A DNA stretch of 64,000 nt from Prunella strophiata (Eukaryota > Chordata > Aves > Passeriformes > Prunellidae). The notes below the pieces were generated by a model. The model did no database searches. It was given only the letters and a program-made list of their open reading frames with translations, and was not told the DNA's origin. Positions 1 through 13,985 of the stretch are shown here, one piece after another. The stretch lies in assembly GCA_036583965.1 (NCBI GenBank), contig JAZBQD010000030.1, positions 107,668,662-107,732,661 on the forward strand, written 5' to 3'. The position numbers and the translations under genes were made by a program. How positions within the stretch are numbered: the stretch's first letter is position 1; each line of letters begins with the position of its first letter.

Positions 1-3000
1 ATCCTGTGATCCCAAAATTTCATGGGCAGCAGATGTAACCTCCAAATCATGGGACAGCACACATTAGAGTTGCTGCAGGACAGCAAGAAAAAAAGAGAAG
101 GAAAGCAGAACAATACACCATAAAAGAAAAGTATGGCCATGGGCACAGGCAGCCAGAGGAATCTGCAAAATGACAGTTCATAAAGCATTTCTATAAAGAC
201 TGAAAACTGTCACTGATGAAGTAAGGTAGTGTAATCTGTGCCTTTTCATTTTCTTCTGCTCCTAGTGAGCTGACACCAAAGAACTAGTATTTTGTTCTCT
301 CCTGGCTTTCTTGGCAGCCTCCAAATCCAGCAGACAGACAGCAACGTGCCTACAGCTGGTGTAATGCTCAGAAATAACTTCTCATTTACCCAGGTGCTTT
401 GAGTGCTCAGCCTGGATGCTCTGTGTGGCTGGGGCTACATCCCACACCTGCATCTGCCTGGATTTTAAAAGCACAGTGTCTTATGGTGTTTCCCAAACAA
501 ATCTTCATCAGTGGTCTAAGAAAGCTCAATATTGGCTTTTCTATCCAGTACAGTCACTCTCAAATCCAATTCAAGAAGCCAGCAATCATTTAGATTGAAA
601 AATGTATTGCTGCAAATTCAAAAATAAAATTTTAAGGGTTCATCTGCACCTATTTTGAATTGGTATGAGACCAGCTGTAATTTCTCAGTGGCATGGTTTT
701 AAAAGGGATACAACACCAATACTACCCAGTATAGTGGTTAATCTCAGCCTGGTGATGGTGAAAGTCTTCACCACTGTATAATTATTTTCCTTGCTTTCTG
801 CTTCCTCCTGTTAATGTAAGAGACATGCTTTTACACTGAAGCTTTAAGAACTATGGTAGAAAAGTGATAAGGGTTTTTTAATTTTCCTTTTTTTTGCCAG
901 TGTATGAAGAACTGGAAAAATAGATAAACAGCTTAATAATTTTTTTTGGTTTTTTAAGAGCAATCTTTCTTTTTAAAGATTTTGCAGACATTTTATCAGT
1001 CTTGCTAAACCATTCTTGAGGCAACTAAACATTACCCATTTTACAAACAGGCATGCTGTAATAGAGGAAGAGACTCAGTCCCACAGTTGCAGGTGATAGG
1101 TGACTATAAAACATTTCAGTTTTGACACCCAGGTACTACTGTAACCATTAGACAATGCTGCTGTCTGAGGAATGCAGAGCTACTTTCACAGAGGGTTTTG
1201 AAATTACAGCACTCCTCTGACATCACAACTGAAGTCAAAGGGATTTCTTTAAGGTCAATAGACCCCAGAGCAACTCAAAGGTTGCAGCCCATATTATTGC
1301 TCTGCAGCTCCTCAGAAAGGCAGAAGGACTGTGCATGAGAAATGGATCTTCTCATGTTTCAGGTTTGCAGGAGGACACAGCCAAACACGTTCCTATTTGA
1401 TGGGATGCATTTGGCTGGAAAAGAGTTCTTTTTCCCAAAGGTTTCACTCAATAGCAATCTGCCTTGGCTGTGAGGGTCTGGGGGAGGCTCCCTAGGGAGC
1501 TTATCTGTGCTGCTCCTTGACTGCTGCACAGTGATGTTGAATTTCCAAAGCTCAGAGAAACCTGCTGGGTGAAAGTCCTTCCCAGACACTCGGAGCCCAG
1601 CTGGCTGTGCTGACCCTCTGGGCCAGCTCCACAGCTTATCCCTTATTAAATTCCAGTCCTTCATCACTTGGGAGAAAATAGAAGCCAGAGGGTGGATGCA
1701 CAATGAGTGTTTTTGAGAGCCCTGCTCGTGTGATAGTTTAACTTTGTGGTGGCTTAAATACAAACCAGAATGAATGTTTAAATCAAAGCACAAACTCCTT
1801 TGGCCTCAGGGTAAGAAAAACATTTTCACATTTTAAACATCACTGGCCTCAAGGTACAAAGGCAAATATTTACTAAACTTCCAGACTTCAGAGTTGGCTT
1901 TTCTAAGGCAATTCCTTGTTGCTGCTTCTCTGGGAGGCTTTCTCTCTTTCTGTGCTTCCCACCCTCTGGGAAGAACACAGGCAAGGACTAGGACCACAGC
2001 CTCTATCTCCAGATCCCTTTGCTCCAAGGGTCATCTCATCTCCACAGCTGTTGGCCAACACTGAGAAGCCAAAGGAAAGCAAGATGAGAGAAATACCACT
2101 CTGCAGATGGTTTGTGCTGTTCTCATGCACTTTGTTCACTACACTGACTTCAAGGAAACACTGATCTCATCACACCTACCACGGACTGAGAAGCCCATTG
2201 ATACTGTGTGTGTGCCACCCTCTTACTTGGTGACAGGGAATGTGTCCTGCAAGGTGTCAAGAATGTAAAAATGTGATCAAAGACCACCACCACATCCTCT
2301 CTTAGCTCCAAAGTCCATTCTAGATGTAGGATGGACTAGGCATAAGACAGAAGTTGTTATTTATTTATTTGTTGTCAACTTTTACCATTCCAGCCTTTGT
2401 TCAAATTCAAGTTCAAGTTAACCTCCCTTCATCCCCCTACCTGTTCTACAAACAGCCTGCTGGAAGAAAAGGAAACCATTGCCAGAGTCTGATGACATTT
2501 CCTCCATCCTGGTGCCAGTGCAGGCAGCTCCCTCCCTTTGCTGCTCCCTCTCCCACACCAGGCTGTGCCAGAACAGCTGCTCATGGGGTTATGCTGTGAA
2601 GCAGACTGAAGAGCTGGTTTGGGTAAAAAATAACCAATGCAACAAAACAAAGCAAAATAAAAATAGTCATTTTTAACCGAGAATGCTTCCCTGACCCAGC
2701 CAGGCCACCACACACCACATTGGCACAGATGGCCAGGCTACACCTTCCCCATGGTAGTGTGAGATGTGATGTTGGTTTTCCACTGCATCAGAATCTAAGG
2801 CATTGCAAGGAGGTCCAGGCTGTCCTGCCCAGAGCCAAGGGGTGAACAGAGAACTTCAGCTTCTCAACACATGTCCCATGGGGTCCCACAGCTTGCAGGC
2901 AGACTGAGATTAATGTCACAGAGAACTAAGTGGCAACAGGTCCTCTTCCTTCAACAAGGGCAAACCAAGCATTTCAGACCAGGAATATCCAAACTTTTTA

Positions 3001-6000
3001 GTAGGACTTTTTGAAATTAGAGACTTCAATTTGGAATTTTTTAGGGCATTCTGTCCCACTGAAAAGTTAATTTCAGTTCAGTTTTCATCCTGAGTCCAAG
3101 TGGAAATAGATTTTAAACATCTGAATAAAACTGACCAAAAATTCTTATTTTCAGTGGAGTAAGGATTATATTTATACCAAGCATAAGTGATGACAGGAAC
3201 AAGATTCAAGGCTCAAATAGGTATTATCACTGTTACACAAATGTTCTGTAAATGTAATAAATAGCACAGCAAAATATAGTACATTTAATAACTGCTACAC
3301 AATGCATCATTATGCTATATTGTCATACAGTACCATGTTACTTTGTGCACATAACAATTTCAAAATTGCACATATGCATATAAAAGAGTCACTGCTTGCT
3401 TCTTCAATACTTCAGTATAATTCCAGTATTATTTTAATCATAAATACTCTTAAGTAGCTTTAGGTGAAGACTTCAGAATATGAGAAATGTTGAAGCAATA
3501 AATTTCAAGGAAAATGTATGTAAAGGGTTCTGTCAGTAGAAGTTAAAAAAGGATCTTGCTAATTTGGTCTTTTTAAAATGCTTTTTTTAACAGACAAGTA
3601 GATTAGAATTTTATTGCCAGTGATGGAAAGTCTCAAATATTTTATAAAAACCTAGAAATATCTCCACCAAATGACAGATTTTCTTCTTTCTGTAACATAT
3701 CTTGCTATTTTCTTGATCAATCAAAGATCTGCTATTCACAGATATAAAAGCTTTGTATTGCAAGTGTTAGTCTCATGCAAGGATTTATAATAACAAATCC
3801 ATATGACTATCTAGATACAGTCAATGCCACAAAAGATACACTGAACTGGCCACAAAGTATTGGGGGAAAATGCAAAAAAAGAATTCACAGCAGGTGAGAA
3901 GAAGTTGAAAAGGATTTCTGGATGAATTATGGATTTACAGAATACAGGGCTGAAGAGAAGACCATAAGAGATCTATACTTGGACCAGAACTCAAAATTAC
4001 AAACATTTTTTTCATTTTTTTTCTTAATTATTATTCTATCTTTTAAGACCTACCTCTCTAAGTAATCTACTCTAATTCTTTCTGTCCTGACCTCTTAGCA
4101 TGAGGCTTGGAGGAAGTTTCTGCTCTAATTTTAAACCCTTACATCCTGCCCACCACAGCCCAGATTTGGTGAACAAAGTATTCCTTTTCCTCCCTGCAGT
4201 AGACTTTTCCAGAGGATTCAGGGAGCAATTTAAAGCATAAAAAAGTTATAATGGAGAAAGAAAAGGTTAAATGGAACAGAGCTCTGTGAGCAGAATAGCT
4301 GGATGTTATTTATCCAAAATAAACAACAGGGATTGGATGAAAAGCACTGGGAGTTACTGAGGGAATGAGTGAGGGTAACAGTGAAGAATCAGAAAGAAAT
4401 AAGATCCAGGATTTCATGGAACAACTTAGAAATGGGTTATGTGAGGGCAGGTGAAGCAAGTACTTCTGGGCAAGAGCAGAGACATGATGGCATGCTGAAG
4501 CCTTTGCTGGAAGTGATCTGTCTTTTTGAACAGTAATGATTTGTTTCTCTATGGTGTACCTGGAATAAAAAGGTCTCAGATACATGCACAGCATCTGCTT
4601 CCCTCTGTTGTGCTCATATGCCAAAGGAGAGTAAACATTAACCAAACTCAATGCAAACAAGAGGCAAATACCTACTTGAAAAAACTCTGCAAGCCTGGGT
4701 TTGGAAATCACTGAGTCACTTACTGAATATGTGGGAGTGACTCATTTCTATCATAACTACCCAGTGATGTTCACTGGACAATTTATTAAATTAAACATAT
4801 GTGCTCAGAAAAATTGCTTTAATCACAAAACCTGCTTTAGCAGAGTCTGCAATAGGTAGGACTGCAATAGACTAATAGTGCATAGTCCCCCTGATAAATA
4901 AGGGCTTATGAAGAAGATGCTCCACATTTAATCTCTCAAGCTCTCTGAATTATGGATTTCTTCATAATGTCCTAGAAACCCATCCTTGCATGGGAAGGAC
5001 AGTGTGAAGAACCCACACAGCAAAGCTTTTTCACTCAGAGTTTTTGCACTGGGAGGGCAATCTTTAAAATTGTGAAGCTGAGAGCCTGTAATCAATGGCT
5101 TGCCACTGTTACTGGCATCTTTTGTGATCTGCTCTGAAAAAACAGTGGTTCCTGCAGCACAACTCCCCTGGTGCCCAAGTTGACTTCTGTGTAGGATCCT
5201 GGAGTCCAGTGCAGAGAGCTGTCCAGGGCACAGAACTGATAGTTTGGGTTGTCCTTCTATTCACAGCAGTGAATTTGATTCTCACAGAAGCTACAGAAAC
5301 TCAACTTGAGGAAACTACACCTCCACATTTGCCTGGATTTCCTCCTCTCTTCCTCCCCATGGGTGTCACAAAAAGCTTAAAATAGCCTAAGATTTGCAGC
5401 ACTTTTCCTGTGCTATTTATTGCAGATAATTGAAAAGGGTAAGGGGAGACAGATTAGCATCTGAGGCAGTATTTGTAAGTCTAAAGAAATCATTAGAATG
5501 GTGCTAACATAGCTCAGGACCAGCTGGACCTCTTGGACCCAGAGGTGGCAGTTTTAATTCCACAGTCTCTCCTGATTTTGCTGTTTCAGAAATGTGCATC
5601 ATGTTAAGAAATTAGGAAGCTGTGTCTCCTTTTGTCTCAAGGGATTTGTCTTTGCTCACCATTCTGCCAGTCCTCTGAGTCTTTTGAAGAAAACACCACA
5701 ACCCTTTCCTACTTGCCACTATTTTATTGTGTATTTTTGAAGGAAGAACTCTGTCTGCCTTGAACAGATCTCTCAAGACAATCTCCAGTGCAGACACATA
5801 ATGACATATGAAAATGAATTGAATGCTCTGAACATTGTGCTTCTGCTTCACAGGCCAATTCTGCCAATCTACCACAATTTGTGATTCATCAAAGTAGACC
5901 TTGTCCTTAGACAGAGAACTTTAATTTCCCTCTTTCCTTTGTCAACGTAACAAAACACTAATTCTTAAGGAACATAATATTGTGTATTTGCTGATGTAAA

Positions 6001-7930
6001 AGGCTCTGGTATGAAAAAAGCAGCTTTTCCCCTACCACCCTGTGGTGAGAGGCAGACTTTGCACAGCAAGGTGATGTATTATTAGAACTAGCAAAATCCA
6101 CAGAATTCCTTCATGAGACTTGAAACAAATTCTGTTTCATTTGTGTCTGTGTTTGTTATTTTTGTTAAACTGCCCCCTCTCATGTCCTATCCCAAGAAGA
6201 AATCCTGTCAAGAAGGATTATTTTTGGCCCATTCTCCTTCAAAGAGTCACAATCAATAATCTCTCTTACAGAAGTAAACCTTTGGGAACACAGTAAAGAA
6301 TGTTAATCGTAGTTCCTATGGACATCTCACTTTCTCTAAAGGCAACAAATGAAATATTAAAAACTAAATAGCATTTAAACAAGTCACTCACCATGAAGTC
6401 TGTCTCAAAGCTCACACACTAATCAAAACCAGAGCAACACAAGGGACCCTGGCTTTATAAAAATAATCTTTTCTCCTATATCATCAATTTCATAAAAAGC
6501 CTTCAAAATCCACAAGAGTAAAACTGCTTCTCACTTAGAGAGCAAAGGAAAAAAAAAGTGTGTGAGCATTTCAGGTTTTATAAAGGAAGTAATGTAGCAA
6601 ATTGTAGGCTTCTGTAAATCCATTTAAGTAAGCCAAGTTAAATACATATGGCCTACAAGGTTGTGGGGTGGGAATTTGGTAGGATCTAGAAATTCAGAAA
6701 CATTATAATCTCCTTACTATCACTTGTAAGTGGGATATCACTCCATATTTTTTCAGCATTAAGTGGCTTATCAATATAGACTCTCAGAGAAGAACTTCAG
6801 ATTTTGTTGCCTCCCCTGAAAACCTTCACTTGGAAACAACATGTGCTGTTTATCAGTCTGCAGCAGAACTACATATACAAATATATGTTTTCTGTCACGA
6901 TAGCATAAATTGAAACATCCCATAGTACTTTTCCTGCCAATATCTTCCTATAAAATTATTATGGACCCTGTTTATATTTGGGTAGTCTGTGATCTGTCAG
7001 GTATTAGAAGTAATCATTAGGGTTGCTTGCTTCTGCAGCTGTGAGCAGTTACAGAAGGAGATGCTGGTGGATGCTGACACTCAAGAGTTAGGCCATAGCA
7101 GCCACTGCAACTGCTTTCTGCTCTCCTCACTCCCTCCTCATCCCAGAGAGAAATTACTGAACTTCACAGAATCAGGAGCAGCTTTCTTCATTGCAAGAGG
7201 AGAGGAAAGATCCTTCCTGTTACAGTTGGTGAGGCATTGGCAGCCACACAACCACCAACCAGAGCCAAATCTCATCTCTTGCTGGGCACCGAGGTACCAC
7301 GGAGCCTCCTCTCTTTTCCCTCAAACAGATGGTGGTGACTTTTCCTGCTCTCCTTTTCCCTTTGTTCCTGGCTGCCCTGGGTGAGTTTCTCTGCACATGA
7401 CCTCTGTATTGTCCATACTGTGCTGAACTCACTAAAACTGCAGGCAGAAAAGCAAAGAGCTGCCCAAACAGCCAAAAGGGATGGCAGGATCCAGAGAGAG
7501 CCCCTCCTGCACAGGAGATGCACATCAAGGGCACCAAGGGCTGGGGAGCCAGCATTGCACTGCATTTGTCAGCCAGAACAGGACTTTAAATACTCCAGAC
7601 AGCTTAACTGATACAATTTCTGATACAAAGCCAGCTACAATTTCACTAGAATGAGTGTTATATATATATATATACATGCTGCAGTCCCATAGCTGTGAAA
7701 ATCGTTCCTATGCAACTGTGCTCTGGCATCTCCATTTTGCTTTTAATTGTGCTTCTATCCCTTTCTCTGTGAGGACAACCTCAAACCTGTAACACTGCCT
7801 GCAAACTGTGACAGCATCACTGCCAGGACCTGCAGGAAACCACCAGGCTGCAAGGCCTGGCATGTTCCACTCTCCACCCTCGAGGGTGCCCTCAAGCTCA
7901 GCCAGGAGGATGACATGCTTTCCCATCTTT
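1..7930. other. Non-coding stretch
   Basis: AT-rich intergenic DNA. Apart from the MIR relic near 1.1 kb I see no exon, RNA gene or recognisable transposon. Open frames up to 144 residues lack composition, splice context or similarity that would support them. Confidence 0.6.
1030..1165 (-). mobile_element. MIR-like SINE relic
   Basis: ACCCATTTTACAAACAGGC, then GAGGAAGAGACTCAG, GACACCCAGGTACTACTG and GTAACCATTAGACAATGCTG follow the order of the reverse-complemented MIR consensus. Strongly diverged, so boundaries are approximate. Confidence 0.5.
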
Positions 7931-7932
7931 CC

Positions 7933-8058
7933 CAGCTCTGTACAAAGCCTAACCCATTTTTCCATTTCTAATTTAAGTGAATTTGGAATAATTAAGTTGA
8001 ATGTCCTAAGTCAATGAGCCTGAGGCCCTAATTCAGTACTGTGCCCTAGCACAGGTAT
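7933..8058 (+). repeat. 126-bp direct repeat, copy A
   Basis: Aligns without gaps to 9281-9406 with about 14 mismatches by eye (near 89%). The shared core includes ATTTCTAATTTAAGTGAATT and AATTAAGTTGAATGTCCTA. Flanks do not match. Either a local duplication or two copies of an old interspersed element. Confidence 0.85.
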
Positions 8059-9280
8059 GGAGTTATTCCTATTCAGAATACCATATCCTTGAATGGGCTT
8101 TGCCACAAAGATCAGGAGCAGCCAAAAGCACGGGATGACAAACTCTCTTGCCATGAGGTTAGTGCAGCAGCTCTGCCACCTGAAGAGCAGGAAAAATTAA
8201 TTCCTAAAGATTACTGTGAGCTTCCCACTTTCCCAGCATATGTGAGGAACATAGGGGACAACATTGGCAAGCCCAAATCTGAAAGTCAGGGAGATGGACT
8301 TCCAAGAACAGGTACACATTCTTCCCTTTCAAGGCAAGGGGGTCTTCACATGGGTGCAGAGGATGAGTTCTCATGCTCCCTACTGTTCCTGCAGGGGAAA
8401 AAGGGAAGAGAAGCTTCCCACTGCTCTAGAGAAACATCAATTTACTGGCCTCCTCTGTCACATGTTGGAAAGAGGAAAGAATTTTTTGCCTAGCACACCT
8501 AACTGTAGAACTTAAAACCCTTTTAAGCCTAAAGATGAAAATGTGATGTTAATGTTCAAAGCAAAACTAACTAGCAACAAATTCTTTCACATCAGCTCCT
8601 TACTGATGAACTCTGGACCAAAATTATTCATGGGAATCCTTCTGTTGCAACATTTTCAATAAAAACACTTCATATTTGACTTGAATGGAAGCAGACATCA
8701 TCCTTTCCATCCAACACAGCAAACAGGCCAAGAATACATCAATCACATCAAGAACATGGTCAAAAGGTTGGCTGTTTCTTTCTAAAATTATTTAAACTCA
8801 TCACTAGTAAGGATATGGAAATGAAATGTTCTGTTATCACAAACATCAGAGCATCAGAAGGCAATACAAAATTAACATGCAGCAAATACTCCAGTGTAGC
8901 TTTCCAGGTCCATTTACAGTGAGATTAGGAATGATACCAAACAGGCTGGAAGCCCAAGCATTTGTACATGTGTTCAAGCAGTTAAGAAACAAGTAATCTG
9001 CCTATATATTCTTTGCTGATTCCAGACAAGCCCTCTAGGCTTGTGTTGACCTTGCTGCATACCTAACATTATGCACATTCTTAACTTCTACTATGGCAAT
9101 AATTCCTATAATATGAGGTATTTCTGTGAGTATTTGCAGGACTGGATCCTAACTCTGAGCTGGTATTCACAAAATATTCAGGAAAATTAATCCAAATTAA
9201 CTAAGGGCTTAATTTAAAGCAGATTAGTTAAAGTGCATTTAACCCTGTAAAGACTTTTCAAAATTAAAGTAGTCTTAATT

Positions 9281-9406
9281 CAGCTTTGTATAGAGCTTAA
9301 TCCATTTTTCAATTTCTAATTTAAGTGAATTTGGACTAATTAAGTTGAATGTCCTATGTAAATGAGCCTCAGGCCCTAATTCAGTATTGTGTCCATGCAC
9401 AGGTAT
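9281..9406 (+). repeat. 126-bp direct repeat, copy B
   Basis: Partner of 7933-8058, 1,348 bp away in the same orientation. It is embedded in a TTAA-rich stretch (9180-9300) that copy A lacks. Confidence 0.85.
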
Positions 9407-12400
9407 AAAACCATTCCTTGAAATCATATCCAGCTGTTTTCAGTAAAGTGCATACAGGTACTTAAATATATTCCTGAATCACACTCTTAACTGCTTTGTA
9501 TGCTTAAATCATTTGAGAATTATAGTTTGATGGTAAGGGAAAATCATAGCCCAAAGGGCCAAAAGGCAGATAAATATTTTTCATTTAGTGTCCTCCAGAT
9601 GATACCAATTTCTTCAGTGTGTGTACAAGCAATCTTCAATCATTGTTTTCTGTAGGAGATCTCTGATTGACACAGAATTAATGACTGGTTCTTCAGGCTG
9701 GAATTATTTTCTTTTTCCTTAAAAGGGGAAAGGAAGATTAATCCTTCATTTTCTGGAAAGATTTCATAAAGGGTGTTGTTTTCTCAACCCAGACTGGTAA
9801 AGCATCATATCCATTCCCAATGGAAAAGGTGAATTTCAGTAATTGTATTTATCTAGGATTTTACATCTCAGATTTTGAAACCCTTTTTTCAAAGCTCCCT
9901 TTACTTGGAAGTGTTTGAATCTAAATTATTTTCTTGATGGAAATACAGAAAGAAAGTAAAAAAAAAAAAAACCCAAAACCCAATGCAAAAATCTTAATAA
10001 CAAGGTCTGAATAGGCACCAAAGTCAAGTTTAAATATTCAATGTCAGATACATTTGTGCTTAACTACTTCACAGAAGAGAGGTAAAATTTTGTGATAGTA
10101 TTCCTGCTAGCAGTGTAGCAGCAAAAGCATGCTGAGAGGCAAGTTGCCTCTTAAATAAAATTTGCCAGCTGAATTAGGCACTGGGCCAGGAAGGCTATTC
10201 AGAGAGTCATGGAGCCTAGGCAGACATCCCATGTCTGCTTACTCAGAGTGGATTGGAGAAGTCAACTCACACATGATACTGCTCAGCTCTTGGTCCTTCC
10301 AACTTCCAGACACAAATTCCTTCAGCTTCCCCAGGCAGTTGAAGAGCCCTACTCAACAGAGCAGTGATCAAACTCCAGGATGCTACAGACCTGAGGTGTT
10401 ATGATGTGTAGATAACATGTATCATAAGAGAGAGAACCAACATGGTTGTATTTCCATGCACCTGAGTCCATGCAAACACTCTCCAGCTCTCAGCAAGCTG
10501 GCAGAGATGCTTACTCAGCTCACTCAGACACCTCCACGTGAGCTTCCCTTACCTGAGTGGATATTATGGTGGTAGCAGACTGAATATGTGACCCACAGCT
10601 CACTGAATGCCATGATGTTGTGATGAGTGATGCCCAAACAAAACTGAGATTTGAGAGCTCTGTACATCAGTTTCACCAAGTGTCTGTATTTTGGTTAGTC
10701 TTCCCCAAGGACGATGAGCTCTTCCCCAGAGAAAGAAAGAACTTCATCTTTTTTTAACTCATGCAGTGTAAGAGGGAGGATTTCATCCTGTGTAGGTCCT
10801 TCAAGCATGTATATCAACATCTTAGGTGAGCACTGTAAAGAAAGAGGAAGAGCAAGTTTTGAAAAGAGATTCAAGGGCAGTTACTGCCATCCTGCTCTCT
10901 GACTACCTAATTCCTGCTGCCAGGAACAGCAACTTGTTTGTCCTTCCTTTCTGTTACTGCCTTTCACTACATTATTTTTCTGCTGCCTGGTGAAGTTACT
11001 ACTATCACCTCTCCCATGAAAAAGTGAAGAGAAAAGATATTCATAAGAATATAGACGTGGTTGCCTTCCACATTGCTTTGCAGAATGGCCGCGTTGTGAA
11101 GGGGCTGCCAGCAGCACAATGTGCAGGGGACAGTGCTTGTAAATGGGGCTTCTTTGTAATTCCACTGTCATCGTTTCCAGAATTTCCATGGCTCACTTTT
11201 AGTTGAAGAGACCTTTCTTCCACACTGAGACAAAAGAGCTTTTTAGATGTGTTTGAAGGCTATTAGCCACCACCACATGCCAGCCATTCTCTCCCTGTGT
11301 TCTGTAGCTGCTTCACATCAAGCACCCAGTGGTCTCTGCACTTCCCGCTGCCTCCTCTTGAACCAAAAGCTTTTCCTATTCTTCAGTTTGCAGATGTGCA
11401 GATGAGGAGCAGTGCCTCGCTGAGGTGTGTTCAGTAACAGAATCGCTCCAGACACAGAAAAGCAGCTTCTCTCGTGCACACATTAGGCTGGCATCTAGAT
11501 AACAAGGACATCCACTTTTCTGCAAAACATGCTCAGAACTCGCAGCCATGAAATGGACTTGATAGCCTTTAAATTCTGTTTTACTGTGCTGGCTTCCAGA
11601 GATGGCTTGGAGCCGATGCGGCAGCTCATTAACACTCAGTTAACACTTCTCTACATAGCACAGCGCTGACTTTTACATTCTCCTGTTTTCTGGAGAGCAA
11701 CGCGTGGGCAATTAAAGGAGGGGTAATAGCTTAAGAGATACAAAATATTATGAACAAATCAGTTTTTAAAACACTGAAAACAAAAATCCACAATGCACTG
11801 AAAACACCATTTGTGATTATGGAGTCCAGGAGAAGAATTACTTTTACCTGTCCAAGTTTCCAGTGCTTGTGATTTCTGAGAGTCCCAGCTTCAGGTACCA
11901 GAGACAGACATCTACAGAGGAGCAGTTCATTATCTGAGGAAGCAACCCTCTAAATCAGCTTCTGTTTTCAACCTTACAGCAGCATCTGTTTTATTTAAAA
12001 AGCCTACAGCTCACTTTTAACTTTTTAGGCTGCAAAAACAGGGAGAGTGCAACTCAGACTTTCTCTGATGCTGTATCCATCAGTTGTGGAAGCCAGAATG
12101 ATCTCTTCTTGCAAATAAACCAGTAAAAGAGGAAGTGAAAATGTCAGACTGCATTTGATTGCCAGAAAACCAACTCTTTCCCACAATAAAATAGAGTAAG
12201 CTCCAAGTGAAATGGGGATCTTGTCTACAAGTTGCCTCAGACCTCAGCACAGTGAGAGTGTGCAGGAGATTAATAGGCAGATTATTATCCAGCCCACCCC
12301 ACTGCAATGTCTGATGTGCTAATGAATGGCCTTGTGCTGAAATCCCACTTAGGCTGCTCTCCATCCCTGTGAAAGCCAGCCCAGCAGCTTTCCAGATTCC

Positions 12401-13950
12401 AGTGAGGGATTGGCAAACCCCCACCTGCCAGCCAAGGAGGAGGAGGAGGAGGAGGGCATGCTGGAGGTGGCCAGTAGATGCACTGACAGCCTGCACAGCT
12501 CCCCATGGACACCCAGCTCTCCTGCCTCACTGACTTCTATCCTTTGGGCTCTCCTGGAATGCTCAGCAGGAACAAAAAGTGCCTCTCTCTGCACAGGACT
12601 TTGGTGGGCAGCACTTTCCTTCCTCCCCCATGGATCAAGTCTGTCAGGAGAGAACCACACTTTGACAGGAAGAGGTGCCCCTTGCACTCCCCAGCTCTGC
12701 AGGAGCTCATGAGTCTTTTAAAGCTCTTTTTCCTGCTAATCCAGGCACCAAAGCCCTGAGGGAGAAGGGGAGAAGCTCTGCTGCTCTGCTGCAAAGCTCC
12801 ACCTGGTCCAAGCAGCCCCACTGGAAACCACTGTGGGTGACTCCGTGTGGCCCTGTGTTGTGCCAAGTGAACAAACTCTCACAGCACATTTGCAAAGAGG
12901 GTTTTCCAGCTCTGCCAGAGATGTCCAGGCACAGACTGAGTCATTAGGCAGATTTCAGCTGGATGGTTGTGCATGAACTCTGGCATGTTGCACATGGAAG
13001 ATGTTGGGCAGGAGCTTCTCTCATGGTGAAGAACCAGTCCCACCTGTAGCAGATAAAGACACTGAGCTTTATTTTGGAAATGTGATTGCCAACAGATAGA
13101 AAGCAGTGGAAGAAGCAGTGAAACAGCAAATATTCAGAAATAAATCTCTTTTTGGCTACAGTGCCCAAGAGGAGTGCCACAAAATCCTCTTTAGTGTGGG
13201 CAGATGGGACAAAGGCAAGCCTGATGCAACCTGGGGTTTTATTTGTATTTGAAAAGGAAGCAACTAAAGTGTGAAGACTTTTAATGACTTCTGCTCTTCC
13301 CTTTTCCTTTCTTTCCCTCAGTTAGGCCTTAAAACACTCAGCTGCAGTCATCTTTCTGGTTGATCAGTCAGCACTGGGTCTTCTGGACATTTTCTTCCCA
13401 GGTATTTGATAAACTGTAATTTATCATAATACCATCTTTGGAATTATTTTTTCAGATCTACCACTAATTTGGTGGGGTATATACTGAAACACTGATTTAA
13501 AGTATTGATCTTTATATAAATTAAAAATTTGGCATCTCCATGTTCTAAATTCTTCTGTCTTTCTTACCTATTTTATCTTCTGGAGGGTCAAGTTTCCAGG
13601 AAGCAGAAAAAGCATTTTATTTATCCCAGCCATAGAAAAAGCAAATCAATCTCACTGAATATTTTACATGAAAAATTCAACTTTTCACATCCTTTTACAA
13701 TCCAGAACACCTCAGATCCAAAATACAAAATATTTCCATGCTCTTAAAAGTTGGCCAAATGTGACTCTTTGTTACAGCAAAATAAAAAAAGTCCAACTTG
13801 CCACAGGAAGCACCTTCTCAATTTAATACCATATTCCTGCTGAAGTTCTTATTTGACATAGAAAAAAACAAAGTTTTTTTCTCAAAATCAGCCAGCCTGA
13901 TTTGAGAAATGGCTATCTTATCTGAAACCTCATCATCCCTGTCTCCCTCT

Positions 13951-13985
<35 letters not shown>

